DNA from: JBBQYD01 sp942493075
Lineage (GTDB): Bacteria; Verrucomicrobiota; Verrucomicrobiia; Limisphaerales; UBA8199
Reading direction: 5' to 3'
Assembly: GCA_942493075.1 (NCBI GenBank)
Contig: OW818681.1
Coordinates: 3,534,001 to 3,598,000 of the forward strand
DNA: 64,000 nt
The notes beneath the pieces are model-generated. The model was given only the letters and a program-made list of their open reading frames with translations, made no database searches and was not told where the DNA came from. The translations under genes and the position numbers were made by a program. Below, piece by piece: positions 34,748-43,014 of the stretch. Each line of letters opens with the position of its first letter. Within the stretch, counting starts at the first letter, position 1.

Positions 34748-36040
34748 CTATTCCGCAATGCAGTAAAGCGACTCGTGGCCTCGGATGAAGAGTTCTGATC
34801 CCACAATGGCCGGGGAAGCGTCAGTCTTTTCTGACAAACGGTTCGTGGACACCACCTCAAGGGTCCTTCCGCTTTTCAGCACAACAGCCGTTCCGTTTCT
34901 GCCAAGCACATAGATGTGCCCACCGGCAGCCACTGGGGAGGCATAAATTCCGTTTAACCCTTCGAGGCGAGCTGCCTCAAATGCAGGTTCGCCTGTCTCA
35001 GTCTGCAAACACGTGAGCACTGGATTATTCCCTGAAACGAGGTAGAGCAAACCCGCTGTTAGCAACGGTGATGGGACATAGGGCGTGTTCTTCGCGCGAC
35101 TCCATCGAACCGCATCCGTGCCGGTCAAATCACCAGTGCGCGTCACGTCAATCGCCATCACAGCACTTCCGCGGAACCCGCTCGTGACGTAAACCGTATC
35201 GTTCGCTGCCACTGGAGTAGGTATGGCATTGGCAGTTTGCCCCCCGCATTCCCAGAGCTGTTTCCCTGTCCCGAGCTCGTAGCTGCGCACCCGGGTGGAT
35301 GCATTAACTATCACCTGCTGTTTGCCGCCGACAGTCACAATGAGCGGCGTGGCCCAGCCCGTGCTCTCGTTCCGGGGTGTTCGCCACAATTCTTTTCCCG
35401 TCTTCCGGTCCAGCGCAGCGATAAAATCATTAGTCGATTCGTCGTCCCAGTTTACCACCACAGTCTCGCCGGAAAGCGCGGGGGACGCACCCTCGCCAAA
35501 GCTGTTACGCGTTTGCATTTTCCCGAACTCACGGGACCACTTCGGGTTGCCGTCCAAATCATAGCAATGCAGTCCGCGGGAACCGAAATAAGCGAAGAGG
35601 AACTCCCCATCGGTGATTGGCGAACCGGAGGCATAGCCGTGGTCCTGATGATGTTTCTCGTGCGGGACCGTCTGCCGTGCGGTCTTGCGCCAGAGAATCT
35701 TCCCGTCCTTGCGGTTGAGGCAGAGCACATCAAAGCTGTAAGCCGGAGTCCCGTTCTCGCTTGTTCCCGGCTCCCCTGCTGGAAGGGCGGTGGTCAGAAA
35801 GACCCGGTCCTTCCAAATCACCGGTGTGGAGGAACCGCTGCCAGGAATCCGTGTCTTCCAACGCACGTTATTTGTCTCACTCCATGAAACGGGAGGTTTG
35901 GAAGCTGGAGCCTCACCGGTCTGCATTGGGCCTCGCCATTGAGGCCACACCCCCACGGTTTCAGCCGCGGAACCAGCATGTTGAGCTAGACCCAGCCAGA
36001 GGCCTGCGAGCAGGCAGAATGGAGCAGCGACTTTTTTCAT
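34748..36040 (-). CDS. Exported PQQ/WD40-like beta-propeller protein
   Basis: A 430-residue protein with a signal peptide (MKKVAAPFCLLAGLWLGLAQHAGSA) and repeated propeller blades of the PQQ-enzyme/BamB type: VWPQWRGP at the start, then DGKILWRKTA, DGNPKWSREFG, TGKELWRTPR and TGKQLWECGG. Proteins of this outer-membrane PQQ-like group (WPQWRGP N-terminus) are very numerous in Verrucomicrobiota and Planctomycetota, and their exact roles are mostly unknown. No catalytic Asp/Glu set of a quinoprotein dehydrogenase is evident, so a structural or binding role is more likely. The ATG at 36040 places the signal peptide well; ATG 36049 or 36094 are alternatives. Confidence 0.78.
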   Translation of the reverse strand: MKKVAAPFCLLAGLWLGLAQHAGSAAETVGVWPQWRGPMQTGEAPASKPPVSWSETNNVRWKTRIPGSGSSTPVIWKDRVFLTTALPAGEPGTSENGTPAYSFDVLCLNRKDGKILWRKTARQTVPHEKHHQDHGYASGSPITDGEFLFAYFGSRGLHCYDLDGNPKWSREFGKMQTRNSFGEGASPALSGETVVVNWDDESTNDFIAALDRKTGKELWRTPRNESTGWATPLIVTVGGKQQVIVNASTRVRSYELGTGKQLWECGGQTANAIPTPVAANDTVYVTSGFRGSAVMAIDVTRTGDLTGTDAVRWSRAKNTPYVPSPLLTAGLLYLVSGNNPVLTCLQTETGEPAFEAARLEGLNGIYASPVAAGGHIYVLGRNGTAVVLKSGRTLEVVSTNRLSEKTDASPAIVGSELFIRGHESLYCIAE

Positions 36041-36112
36041 TTGCACCATGCTGTATGCCGAAGGAACACCCGCGTGCCAAGCCGGAATCCGCACAGGCCA
36101 CCAGAAAAACGC

Positions 36113-36970
36113 TCACCTGAGTCTTTCAGTGGCGCCAGACTGCTCAGGACCTTGCGCTCTCGAACCAAGCAACCCGCCGAAAAGCCGCTCAAAATTCTCT
36201 TGAACACTCCGGGCTAACTCAAAAACAGGTTGATCGAACAATTCCGCTGCGAAGTCATACACTGCAGCCAAATTGGCTGGATGATTAACTGGCTTGTTGT
36301 CTTCTACGGGAAGCGGGAACTGAACCCTGTCTTCTGGGAGCGGTTGGTCTGGAGCATCGCTCTCGATGAGCAATCGATCCAGAGGCACCTGGAGAAATGT
36401 TTGGCGCTGGCGGATCTTGCGCTCGTGGGCGTAGTAACCAGGTAACGAGAAGTAGGCTCCCAGATCTGACAGACTCTTGATCATCTCCGGGGGGCCGCCG
36501 AAGGAATGCAGCAAAAACCCACACGTCGGTCGCGGCTCGTTTCTCAACAGATCGAAGAGCTTGCCCCAAGCCTGAAGACAATGAATCGTTACGGGCAAAT
36601 TGCGTTCCGCAGCTATGCGCAGTTGAAAGCGAAATACGGTCTCCTGTTCTGCCAGGTCATAGTTCTTAATCCAGCGATCCAAGCCGATCTCACCCACTGC
36701 GGAAGGAATTTTGTCCAGGAACCTGACCAGGTTCTTCTTCCAATCCGAGCTCCGGGTTTTGATGTACCATGGGTGATATCCGAAGGATGGCAGCACCTCG
36801 GAGTGTCTTCTGGCCAAATCGAGAACTTCCTCCCAATCGCCTTCACTGGACCCGTTCACCACCATACATTGGATGTTGGCCATGCGTACATCCTCCCACA
36901 ACCGCTCACCGAGTGGTTCTAAGCGGACATCGTGCGCATGGTTGTGCGCGTCATAAAGCGCTGGTTTCAT
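36113..36970 (-). CDS. tatD: TatD-family metal-dependent hydrolase
   Basis: A 285-residue TatD-like hydrolase, a family of Mg/Zn-dependent 3'-5' exonucleases and deoxyribonucleases with a TIM-barrel fold. Metal ligands are visible: the N-terminal DAHNHAH (HxH), Glu in AVGEIGLDRW, the His in NLPVTIHCLQAWG and GFLLHSFGG, and the Asp in LLIESDAPDQPL. It starts at ATG 36970. It is followed 73 bp later on the same strand by the propeller gene and preceded by lnt, so the three may share a transcript. Which TatD subfamily it belongs to is not clear. Confidence 0.88.
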   Translation of the reverse strand: MKPALYDAHNHAHDVRLEPLGERLWEDVRMANIQCMVVNGSSEGDWEEVLDLARRHSEVLPSFGYHPWYIKTRSSDWKKNLVRFLDKIPSAVGEIGLDRWIKNYDLAEQETVFRFQLRIAAERNLPVTIHCLQAWGKLFDLLRNEPRPTCGFLLHSFGGPPEMIKSLSDLGAYFSLPGYYAHERKIRQRQTFLQVPLDRLLIESDAPDQPLPEDRVQFPLPVEDNKPVNHPANLAAVYDFAAELFDQPVFELARSVQENFERLFGGLLGSRAQGPEQSGATERLR

Positions 36971-37067
36971 CCGCTGACAAAGTATCACAAGTGGACCAGG
37001 ACTGAGAAAACGAAACGGCTGAAGCTCCCTCGCTTATGCTCCAGGTTTCGATACCGTAAATGGGTCG

Positions 37068-38771
37068 CTATTCTTTGCTCCCGGGTCTCTGGAGACTGGC
37101 TTCCCGGCGCCGCACGACGCGGGGTAGAATAGCCAGACCAGTCCAGCCAACACAGGCCCAGCCGAAAACGTCGCCGTGACGATTGTAGAAGGTTGCCTGG
37201 GCGCCGCGCTCTCGGATGGGGATATCCAGCCGTAGAGTGCCCTTTCCGTAGATGCGCCCGTGGTCATCGTGAAATATCTTTCGCAGGCGCCCGTGATGGT
37301 CCACCCAGCAAGTCAGCCCGTTATTGGAACACCGGATCAGAGCCCGCCCATTCTCCACTGCGCGAAAAAGCGCTGAGCCCGCGTGTTGCCACTGCGCCGC
37401 CCCTTCTCCGAACCAGCCGTTATTGGTCAGGTTAACCAGAAAATCGGTGTCCTCCGTAACGTATTCCCGCGCGAGGTGAGGAAAGACATCTTCAAAGCAG
37501 ATCAACACCGATGCTTCCACGGCAGGATCGACCAGGCGGTACGGGACTGGCCGGTCTCCCCGGGCGAATCCGCCCTCGATCGGTGTAAAGAACTTCAGAA
37601 ACGAAAGCCAATCGGAGAGCGGAACGTATTCGCCAAAAATGACCAGCGCCCGTTTGCGGTAATTTGCTGCAATTTCGCCATCCGGGTTGATCAAGAAGCT
37701 GCTGTTGTAAAAGTCAACGATCTGCTTGCCGGTTTTCGGGTTAACAGCCTTTTGAGCTTGTGCGTCATCCGCTCCGATGATCATCCAAAGCCGATGTTTC
37801 CGGGCAAAGCCCGTGACTTTCTCAAATGTCTCTTGATCGTATCGCAGCAGTTTCGGAACCGCCGCTTCGGGCCATATTACGAGGTCCGTTGGCTGCTCAA
37901 CCGCTTTCTCGGACAAGGCGATCAGTTCATCAAAACGCAAGTCATCGTTGGCTGAATCCCAGATGAGGGTCTGAGGTATGCTCGGCTGCACGAGAACAGT
38001 CCTCAGCACTGGCGACTCCGGCGTGGCCGTATCCTTTAGGACGTGCCGGTAACCCACCCCGAATACCAGCCCCACGCTCACCATTGGGATCAGCAACTCC
38101 GCAGCCCACCCGCCTTTGAAGCGAGGCTGATTAATCACACGAGAGATGGCGCAGATAACTGAAACCGAAACCCAAACGACAAGGAAGGATACTCCATATA
38201 CCCCGGTAAAGGCAGAAACCTGGATCAATGGCACCATCTGATACTGTGAGCTGCCTAGAAGGTTCCATGGAAATCCTGATAGGAACCGGGCGATTGTCAT
38301 TTCCATGGCGACCCAGGTAACTGCTGCGAATAGGCCCCACTGAAGGCGCTGGCTCCATGAACAACTGGCAATGGTCTCCCAGGGTTTAGCGGAGGGTTCA
38401 GCGTAAGCAGGAGCTCCGATGGCTCCACCAGCCAGCCACACCCAGGCACCTGTGTACAATGACATGAACGCTGAAAGCGCAATCCAACCCGTGATTGGAG
38501 CCAGGGGTATCCCATGCCATTGGTATGGAATCATGAGCAACCAGTAAAGAGATACGAGATAGTGGACCAACCCCGCGATGAAACCGGTTCGAAACCGCTC
38601 TCCTGCGGGAAGTCCGCAGCCCGCTGCCAAAATCAGTCCCGGTGCTATCCAGGCGAAGCCCGCGATCCCCCAATTAGGGAAAGAGAGCCCGAGAAGCAGA
38701 CCACCAAGAGCCGCCCAGGCGAAACGGGATTTTAACAAACGGTTCACCGGGCCAAAGTAGCTTCGTGCCAA
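37068..38771 (-). CDS. lnt: Apolipoprotein N-acyltransferase
   Basis: The last enzyme of lipoprotein maturation; it transfers an acyl chain to the N-terminal Cys in the inner membrane and so marks a Gram-negative envelope. The protein has 567 residues. Six to eight transmembrane helices fill about 1-235, and the periplasmic nitrilase-like domain spans about 245-520. It has the catalytic Glu in LVIWPEAAVP, Lys in NYRKRALVIFGEYVPL and Cys in ASVLICFEDVFPHLA, followed by LVNLTNNGWFG. A final helix (FGWACVGWTGLAILP) ends the protein. The start is a TTG at 38771, with a GTG at 38747 as alternative. It is divergent from the aldo/keto reductase gene. Confidence 0.93.
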   Translation of the reverse strand: MARSYFGPVNRLLKSRFAWAALGGLLLGLSFPNWGIAGFAWIAPGLILAAGCGLPAGERFRTGFIAGLVHYLVSLYWLLMIPYQWHGIPLAPITGWIALSAFMSLYTGAWVWLAGGAIGAPAYAEPSAKPWETIASCSWSQRLQWGLFAAVTWVAMEMTIARFLSGFPWNLLGSSQYQMVPLIQVSAFTGVYGVSFLVVWVSVSVICAISRVINQPRFKGGWAAELLIPMVSVGLVFGVGYRHVLKDTATPESPVLRTVLVQPSIPQTLIWDSANDDLRFDELIALSEKAVEQPTDLVIWPEAAVPKLLRYDQETFEKVTGFARKHRLWMIIGADDAQAQKAVNPKTGKQIVDFYNSSFLINPDGEIAANYRKRALVIFGEYVPLSDWLSFLKFFTPIEGGFARGDRPVPYRLVDPAVEASVLICFEDVFPHLAREYVTEDTDFLVNLTNNGWFGEGAAQWQHAGSALFRAVENGRALIRCSNNGLTCWVDHHGRLRKIFHDDHGRIYGKGTLRLDIPIRERGAQATFYNRHGDVFGWACVGWTGLAILPRVVRRREASLQRPGSKE

Positions 38772-38852
38772 TGAGAATTCACGGAAAAACCCTCAATCAC
38801 AGCTTTGGTTTGCACGAGTTGCCTTCAAGGCCTAGATTCAGCCTCGATATAT

Positions 38853-39797
38853 ATGCACACAATCCCCATCGGCGTAAGTCCGTTGAATGTCAGCCGCCTC
38901 GCTTACGGTTGCTGGCGAATAGCAGGCACGTGGAACCCCGCCGAAGTCACGGGTGACAGCCGAGCAGTCGGATTAAAGGCCATCCAGGCGGCGTATGACG
39001 CAGGTTATACACTGTTTGACACTGCCGACATTTATTGTTCTGGCGAATCCGAGCGTATTCTAGGCACGGCTTTGAAGGAAACCCAAGGCATGCGAGAGAA
39101 GGTAGTTATAGCAACGAAATGCGGGATCAGGTTCGCTGGCGATACATCACCGAATGCCCCCGGGCGATACGATTTCTCGGCCGAACATATTGAAGCATCT
39201 GTGGAGGGCTCGCTGTCCCGAATGAAATTGGAGACGATTGACCTGCTCATGCTGCACCGGCCGGATTTTCTTGCCGATCCACAGGAGATCGCAAGCGCGT
39301 TCTCGAAATTGAAGAACCGGGGGAAAGTCCGTTACTTCGGCGTGAGCAACTTTCGTCCGCTGCTCTTAACCGCCGTTCAGGCGGCATGTCCCATGCCGCT
39401 GGTCGTGCATCAAATGGAGATCAGCCTGGCTAAGCTGGATGCGTTTACAGATGGCACCTTGGATCAATGCTTGATTGAGCGGCTCACCCCAATGGCATGG
39501 AGTCCCCTGGCGGCAGGATTGATTGGTGGTGGCGCATCGCGGCTGCTTCCTTCCCAGCGCTCGTATCAACCAGAGAAGTTCAGCAAGATCCTGGAAGAAA
39601 TTTCAGCCGATCACCAGACATCCCCAGTTGTCATTGCGCTTGCCTGGCTGCTGAAGCATCCGGCGGCCATTCAGCCTGTGATTGGCAGCATCCGCCCTGA
39701 ACGCATCCGGGAGGCCACGAAGGCAACTGAAATCAAACTTTCACGGGAAGAATGGTACCGGCTGCTTGTGGCCGCAAGGGGAGAGCCCCTGCCTTGA
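38853..39797 (+). CDS. Aldo/keto reductase
   Basis: A 314-residue NADPH-dependent aldo/keto reductase with a TIM barrel. The catalytic tetrad is recognisable as Asp and Tyr in LFDTADIYCSGESERILG, Lys in VIATKCGIR, and His in DLLMLHRPD. The cofactor end has PVIGSIRPERI. The overall type resembles E. coli YdhF (coordinates for a cofactor-bound barrel, physiological substrate not established). The ATG at 38853 gives a normal N-terminus (MHTIPIGVSPLNVSRLAYGCW). The next gene starts 4 bp after its stop. Confidence 0.87.
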   Translation: MHTIPIGVSPLNVSRLAYGCWRIAGTWNPAEVTGDSRAVGLKAIQAAYDAGYTLFDTADIYCSGESERILGTALKETQGMREKVVIATKCGIRFAGDTSPNAPGRYDFSAEHIEASVEGSLSRMKLETIDLLMLHRPDFLADPQEIASAFSKLKNRGKVRYFGVSNFRPLLLTAVQAACPMPLVVHQMEISLAKLDAFTDGTLDQCLIERLTPMAWSPLAAGLIGGGASRLLPSQRSYQPEKFSKILEEISADHQTSPVVIALAWLLKHPAAIQPVIGSIRPERIREATKATEIKLSREEWYRLLVAARGEPLP

Positions 39798-39801
39798 TTT
39801 C

Positions 39802-40419
39802 ATGAACGAGCAGAGGACCAGGGAAGAGCACTGGCGCCTTTTCATAGCGCTGCTGGTTCCTGCTTCGATTCGCGAAACGCTCGTAGCGGCTCAGGCCGGT
39901 TTACGCAAAGCCTCACCAAACGCCCTGATTCGCTGGACAAACCATGAACAACTGCATCTGACCCTTCGGTTCTTGGGAAACGTTCCCACGTCAAACCTGG
40001 ACGAATTGGCCGCTGCTCTAAAAGAGGAAGTCCAGAAATACCATGCCCTCCAGCTTCACGCGCGGGGAATTGGGTTCTTTCCGAATAGCAATAGACCCCG
40101 GGTCGTTTGGTCTGGAGTTGCGGATGATGATTGCAGGTTGGAAGGAGTTTTTCAGGCAGTTCAGGAGGCTGCCCAGCCTTTCACTGTTGAGGCTCTGGAG
40201 CATCGTTTCACCGGCCATATCACCCTGGGGAGAATCAAACTGATACAAGACAAAGAACGAAGCGAGCTCCAATCAAGCGCCGAGAAGTATGAAGGGCAGG
40301 ATTTTGGCGCCTGGCAGTCAACGGAACTCGTTCTCATGCGCAGTGTGCTATCCGGTTCGGGAGCCCGCCATGAGTTGATCCGATCCTTTCAGTTTTCCCA
40401 AGGCACGGGAACTCAATGA
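39802..40419 (+). CDS. thpR: RNA 2',3'-cyclic phosphodiesterase (ThpR/LigT)
   Basis: A 205-residue member of the 2H phosphoesterase family, which opens 2',3'-cyclic phosphates on RNA ends. The two HxT/S motifs are present: QLHLTLRFLG (about residues 50-60) and FTGHITLGRIK (about 133-143). The family N-terminus RLFIALLVPASIRETL is also present. The ATG at 39802 lies just after the aldo/keto reductase stop, so the two are co-transcribed. The frame is open further upstream inside the preceding gene. Its biological substrate in bacteria is not settled. Confidence 0.88.
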   Translation: MNEQRTREEHWRLFIALLVPASIRETLVAAQAGLRKASPNALIRWTNHEQLHLTLRFLGNVPTSNLDELAAALKEEVQKYHALQLHARGIGFFPNSNRPRVVWSGVADDDCRLEGVFQAVQEAAQPFTVEALEHRFTGHITLGRIKLIQDKERSELQSSAEKYEGQDFGAWQSTELVLMRSVLSGSGARHELIRSFQFSQGTGTQ

Positions 40420-40459
40420 AGCTTGGATTGTTGCCCCCGGTTCGGTAGGATCAAGGGGC

Positions 40460-41080
40460 ATGCAAGCTACTGGTTTTATTGTTCGCCGCGCCACCCTGGA
40501 CGACGTTCCCACGCTGCTGACCCTGTGGAAATCCATGCAATACCCAATGGAAGAACTGGCACGAAAAATAACCGACTTCCAGGTAGTTGTTGATGCTCAG
40601 GGCGCGCTCACCGGCGCTCTCGGGATTGAGATATCGGGCAAGCAGGCGCGCATCCATTCAGAGGCCTTCGTTGATTTCGCGTGGGCTGAACATTTTCGTC
40701 CGTTGCTATGGGACAAGATCATGACGCTTGCCAGCAACCATGGGTTGGCCCGGCTCTGGACCAGAGAACAATCGCCCTTTTACAAGCGGCAAGGAATGGT
40801 GAAACCGGAGGGTGATGCTCTGGCAACGCTTCCGAAGGAGTGGCAGGATGGAACGGGCCAATGGCTCACGATCAAGCTTCGCGAGGAAGTTGATACCCTG
40901 CTGAAAGCCGACCAGGAGTTTGCATTGTTCATGGCGGGTGAAAAGGAGCGCACCCAGCGAGCACTCGAGCGCGCCAAGATGCTCAAGATCTTCGCAACCA
41001 TAGTCGCTGTTGTCTTGGCGGGCCTGGTCCTCGCGGGTATTTTTTATATCGCCCAGCGGAGCCACGTTTGGCGGCGCTGA
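40460..41080 (+). CDS. GNAT-like protein with C-terminal membrane anchor
   Basis: A 206-residue protein. Residues 1-120 look like a GNAT acyltransferase fold: the N-terminal FIVRRATLDDVPTLLTLW, VVVDAQGALTGALGIEI for the central strands, and SPFYKRQGMVKPEG for the terminal strand pair. The acetyl-CoA loop (Q/RxxGxG) is not evident, so activity is uncertain. Residues 130-175 form a charged helix (LLKADQEFALFMAGEKERTQ). A C-terminal transmembrane helix (about 178-200, IVAVVLAGLVLAGIFYIA) would anchor it to the membrane with the domain inside the cell. A tail-anchored acetyltransferase is uncommon. Translation starts at ATG 40460 with AAGGGG just before it. Confidence 0.65.
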   Translation: MQATGFIVRRATLDDVPTLLTLWKSMQYPMEELARKITDFQVVVDAQGALTGALGIEISGKQARIHSEAFVDFAWAEHFRPLLWDKIMTLASNHGLARLWTREQSPFYKRQGMVKPEGDALATLPKEWQDGTGQWLTIKLREEVDTLLKADQEFALFMAGEKERTQRALERAKMLKIFATIVAVVLAGLVLAGIFYIAQRSHVWRR

Positions 41081-41142
41081 GTTCTAGACCATGCCACGGG
41101 ATCTTTACTTGGCTAAGGCTGCATTGAGGGGGGTGGTATGAA

Positions 41143-41532
41143 GTGGAATCGTCCATGGAAGAAAGGCTGGCGATGAATCTGCCTGCAAACCCAATCTTTG
41201 TATTCGATGTTAACGGAAAGGACGTTGCAGCCTATGCTTCAGTGGCAGAAGCTGAGGGTCACCTCGAAGCGGTTGACGTTCGAAACAGCGAGTACGAAGC
41301 GTTTGATGCGGAAGGAAGGTTGCTCCATTTAACTGTGGAGAAGAGAAATGGGTTTTGGAGCTTAGGAAGGGAAGTTGTGCGAATCGCCCCTGCTGAAGCT
41401 GAACCGAGCCACGCTGGTGAACTCTGTGAAAGACTTTCCGCTTTTTTGAAGGCTACGGACCTACCTATACTTGGTCCTCGAGTTCCGCTTTCTGAGCTAG
41501 TCGAAGCAGTGCTTCGGATCACCTCACGATAG
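41143..41532 (+). CDS. Hypothetical acidic protein
   Basis: Not recognised. Up to 129 residues from GTG 41143; ATG 41155 or 41176 would start nearer the conserved-looking core (NPIFVFDVNGKDVAAYASVAEAEGHLE). The core has a strand-helix-strand pattern (YEAFDAEGRLLHLTVE) followed by a helical C-terminus (LCERLSAFLKA, LSELVEAVLR). There is no signal peptide, membrane helix or cysteine motif. Base composition matches its neighbours. It is probably a small cytoplasmic protein. Confidence 0.5.
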   Translation: MESSMEERLAMNLPANPIFVFDVNGKDVAAYASVAEAEGHLEAVDVRNSEYEAFDAEGRLLHLTVEKRNGFWSLGREVVRIAPAEAEPSHAGELCERLSAFLKATDLPILGPRVPLSELVEAVLRITSR

Positions 41533-41699
41533 CCAAATGAAATCTAACTGGCAAGAATACCAAGGATGGCCTTGATGGCCTCCTGATCACCTTTCCTTTC
41601 TTCTCCGGTGGGAAGTAGGCATTTGACAACCAAATCCACCAACATAAGAATGCAACGTAATCAGGCCTCGCGCGCTCTGTTGTGCGGATGGCGTCGTTT

Positions 41700-41987
41700 A
41701 TGCAAAAACTCGCAATAACTGCCTTGTTGCTTCTGATCGGATGTAGCCCGACCGGTCCCGTCCGCGTGACCGGGGAAGTATTGCGTGATGATTTGTCGCA
41801 GATCACGGATATCGTGCAAAAGGAATTGGCATCCCGAAATCGGTCAGGCCGCATCAAGACCATGAGCGAGACAAACGGCACAGCAGAAGTCTGGTATGCA
41901 GACATGCAGGCCAGGTGGGGTGAGGCTGGTTTCACTCTGGAACGCCAGACGAATCACTGGAAGATCACCACGGTGTTGTTTCGGTAG
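41700..41987 (+). CDS. Small putative lipoprotein
   Basis: A 95-residue protein with a lipoprotein signal (MQKLAITALLLLIGCSPTG; lipobox L-I-G-C, cleavage before Cys). The mature domain is about 80 residues with alternating helix and strand (GEVLRDDLSQITDIVQKELA, AEVWYADMQARWGE, NHWKITTVLF). The C-terminal 'drug-like' WKIT strand recalls small NTF2- or cystatin-like folds, but no family is assignable. The ATG at 41700 is preferred because it places the signal peptide at the N-terminus; the frame opens at GTG 41682. It would be matured by the Lnt encoded 3 kb upstream. Confidence 0.55.
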   Translation: MQKLAITALLLLIGCSPTGPVRVTGEVLRDDLSQITDIVQKELASRNRSGRIKTMSETNGTAEVWYADMQARWGEAGFTLERQTNHWKITTVLFR

Positions 41988-43014
41988 AATGAACCTTGGG
42001 TTGCGATCTCTCCTCGGCAAATGCTTAAGAGTGATTTCGAACAGTTGTCATGAGCGGGCACATCGATCAACCAAGGGCCGATAATCGACCCGGATCGGAC
42101 GCGGGACGGCGCAGCCGGTTTGTATTCCAGCCGCCGCGTTGGTTCTCAGTTCGACCGACGCTTGCCCGTCGCGTTGGCCACATTTGGTGTTCTCTATGAG
42201 GCAGGCATTAGTCTCAAGACTTCTCACAATACTTGCAGCGGTGCTGGCTATAAGCCTCCTATCGGTTTCGCTACGGGACGTACCACACAACGGGGCCATA
42301 AGAAGTCTCCAGCCCTCGATTGGCATCATCTGGACCTGCTTAGCGATGACAGCGGCTACATTCGTATGGGCGTGGTTTCGGCCGTCCCGGAGATCCATGA
42401 GCTACGCTCTGATTGCAAGCTGCGCAAGCATCCTATGGTCTCTCCTGCTCGCATGCGTATGAGACCAAAACGTTCAACTTCCGGACACTCCCAGTGGATC
42501 TTCTCTGCCCCTCTGGTTCCGGTTGCGTAGCCCGTCGATCTTTGGCAGGTTCCTTCCCATGGGCAAGGCATCAAGAGCAAAGCGATGGCAAGCTCGAATT
42601 CTTCCCCGAGGATACCCCTCTTCAACTCGGGCCTTGATGTCTTTTCTTGGTTTCTTTGTTGTGGGAAATGGTTTTGGGCATAGCTGTTGCGCACTTTTTT
42701 GCCATTATAGCCTTGGCCTAATTGGCGTCAGAGCGTGATGGGGGTGTTGGCCGCACTGGCGTCTGATTTTGTGGCGCGACCCGGTGCGCGAAGGCGCCGA
42801 AGATTCTGGCACCCCGTTCCCGGGGTGCTGTTCCAATCTGCGACTGAACCACTTCGCTTCGTTGCGTTCTCCGGCTTTTTGGCAACCCTTCTGGTTGCAC
42901 CGATGCTGAGCCGTTCATTCATCCTGCTTGCTCCGGGTGCACGTGGTTGTGCCTAAGTTGCTCGGAAGAATGACCACGATACCAAGGCCTCGGTGCTGAT
43001 CGGGTCGGGATGAC
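41988..43014. other. Gene-poor region with possible small membrane ORF and GC-rich segments
   Basis: About 1 kb between the lipoprotein gene and the heme operon. One plausible small gene lies inside (42196-42462, listed separately). The segment 42070-42140 is GC-rich with imperfect repeats. The segment 42719-42960 has a strict 8-bp hairpin (42809-42816 with 42821-42828) and an open frame of low plausibility. The pattern suggests decayed or intergenic-repeat DNA rather than genes. No transposase remnant or terminal inverted repeat was seen. Confidence 0.45.
42196..42462 (+). CDS. Possible small membrane protein
   Basis: An 88-residue frame from ATG 42196 with three hydrophobic stretches (LLTILAAVLAISLLSV, IGIIWTCLAMTAATFVWAW, LIASCASILWSLLLACV) separated by short basic loops (FRPSRRS). 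The positive-inside pattern is consistent with a real membrane protein. No family is recognised and there is no clear ribosome-binding site. A competing frame on the minus strand overlaps it. Confidence 0.4.
   Translation: MRQALVSRLLTILAAVLAISLLSVSLRDVPHNGAIRSLQPSIGIIWTCLAMTAATFVWAWFRPSRRSMSYALIASCASILWSLLLACV

Noticed and set aside
42735..42956. A possible small protein with a hydrophobic centre
   Set aside because: Arg-rich start, hairpin inside the frame, no ribosome-binding site; competing frames on the minus strand over the same DNA.
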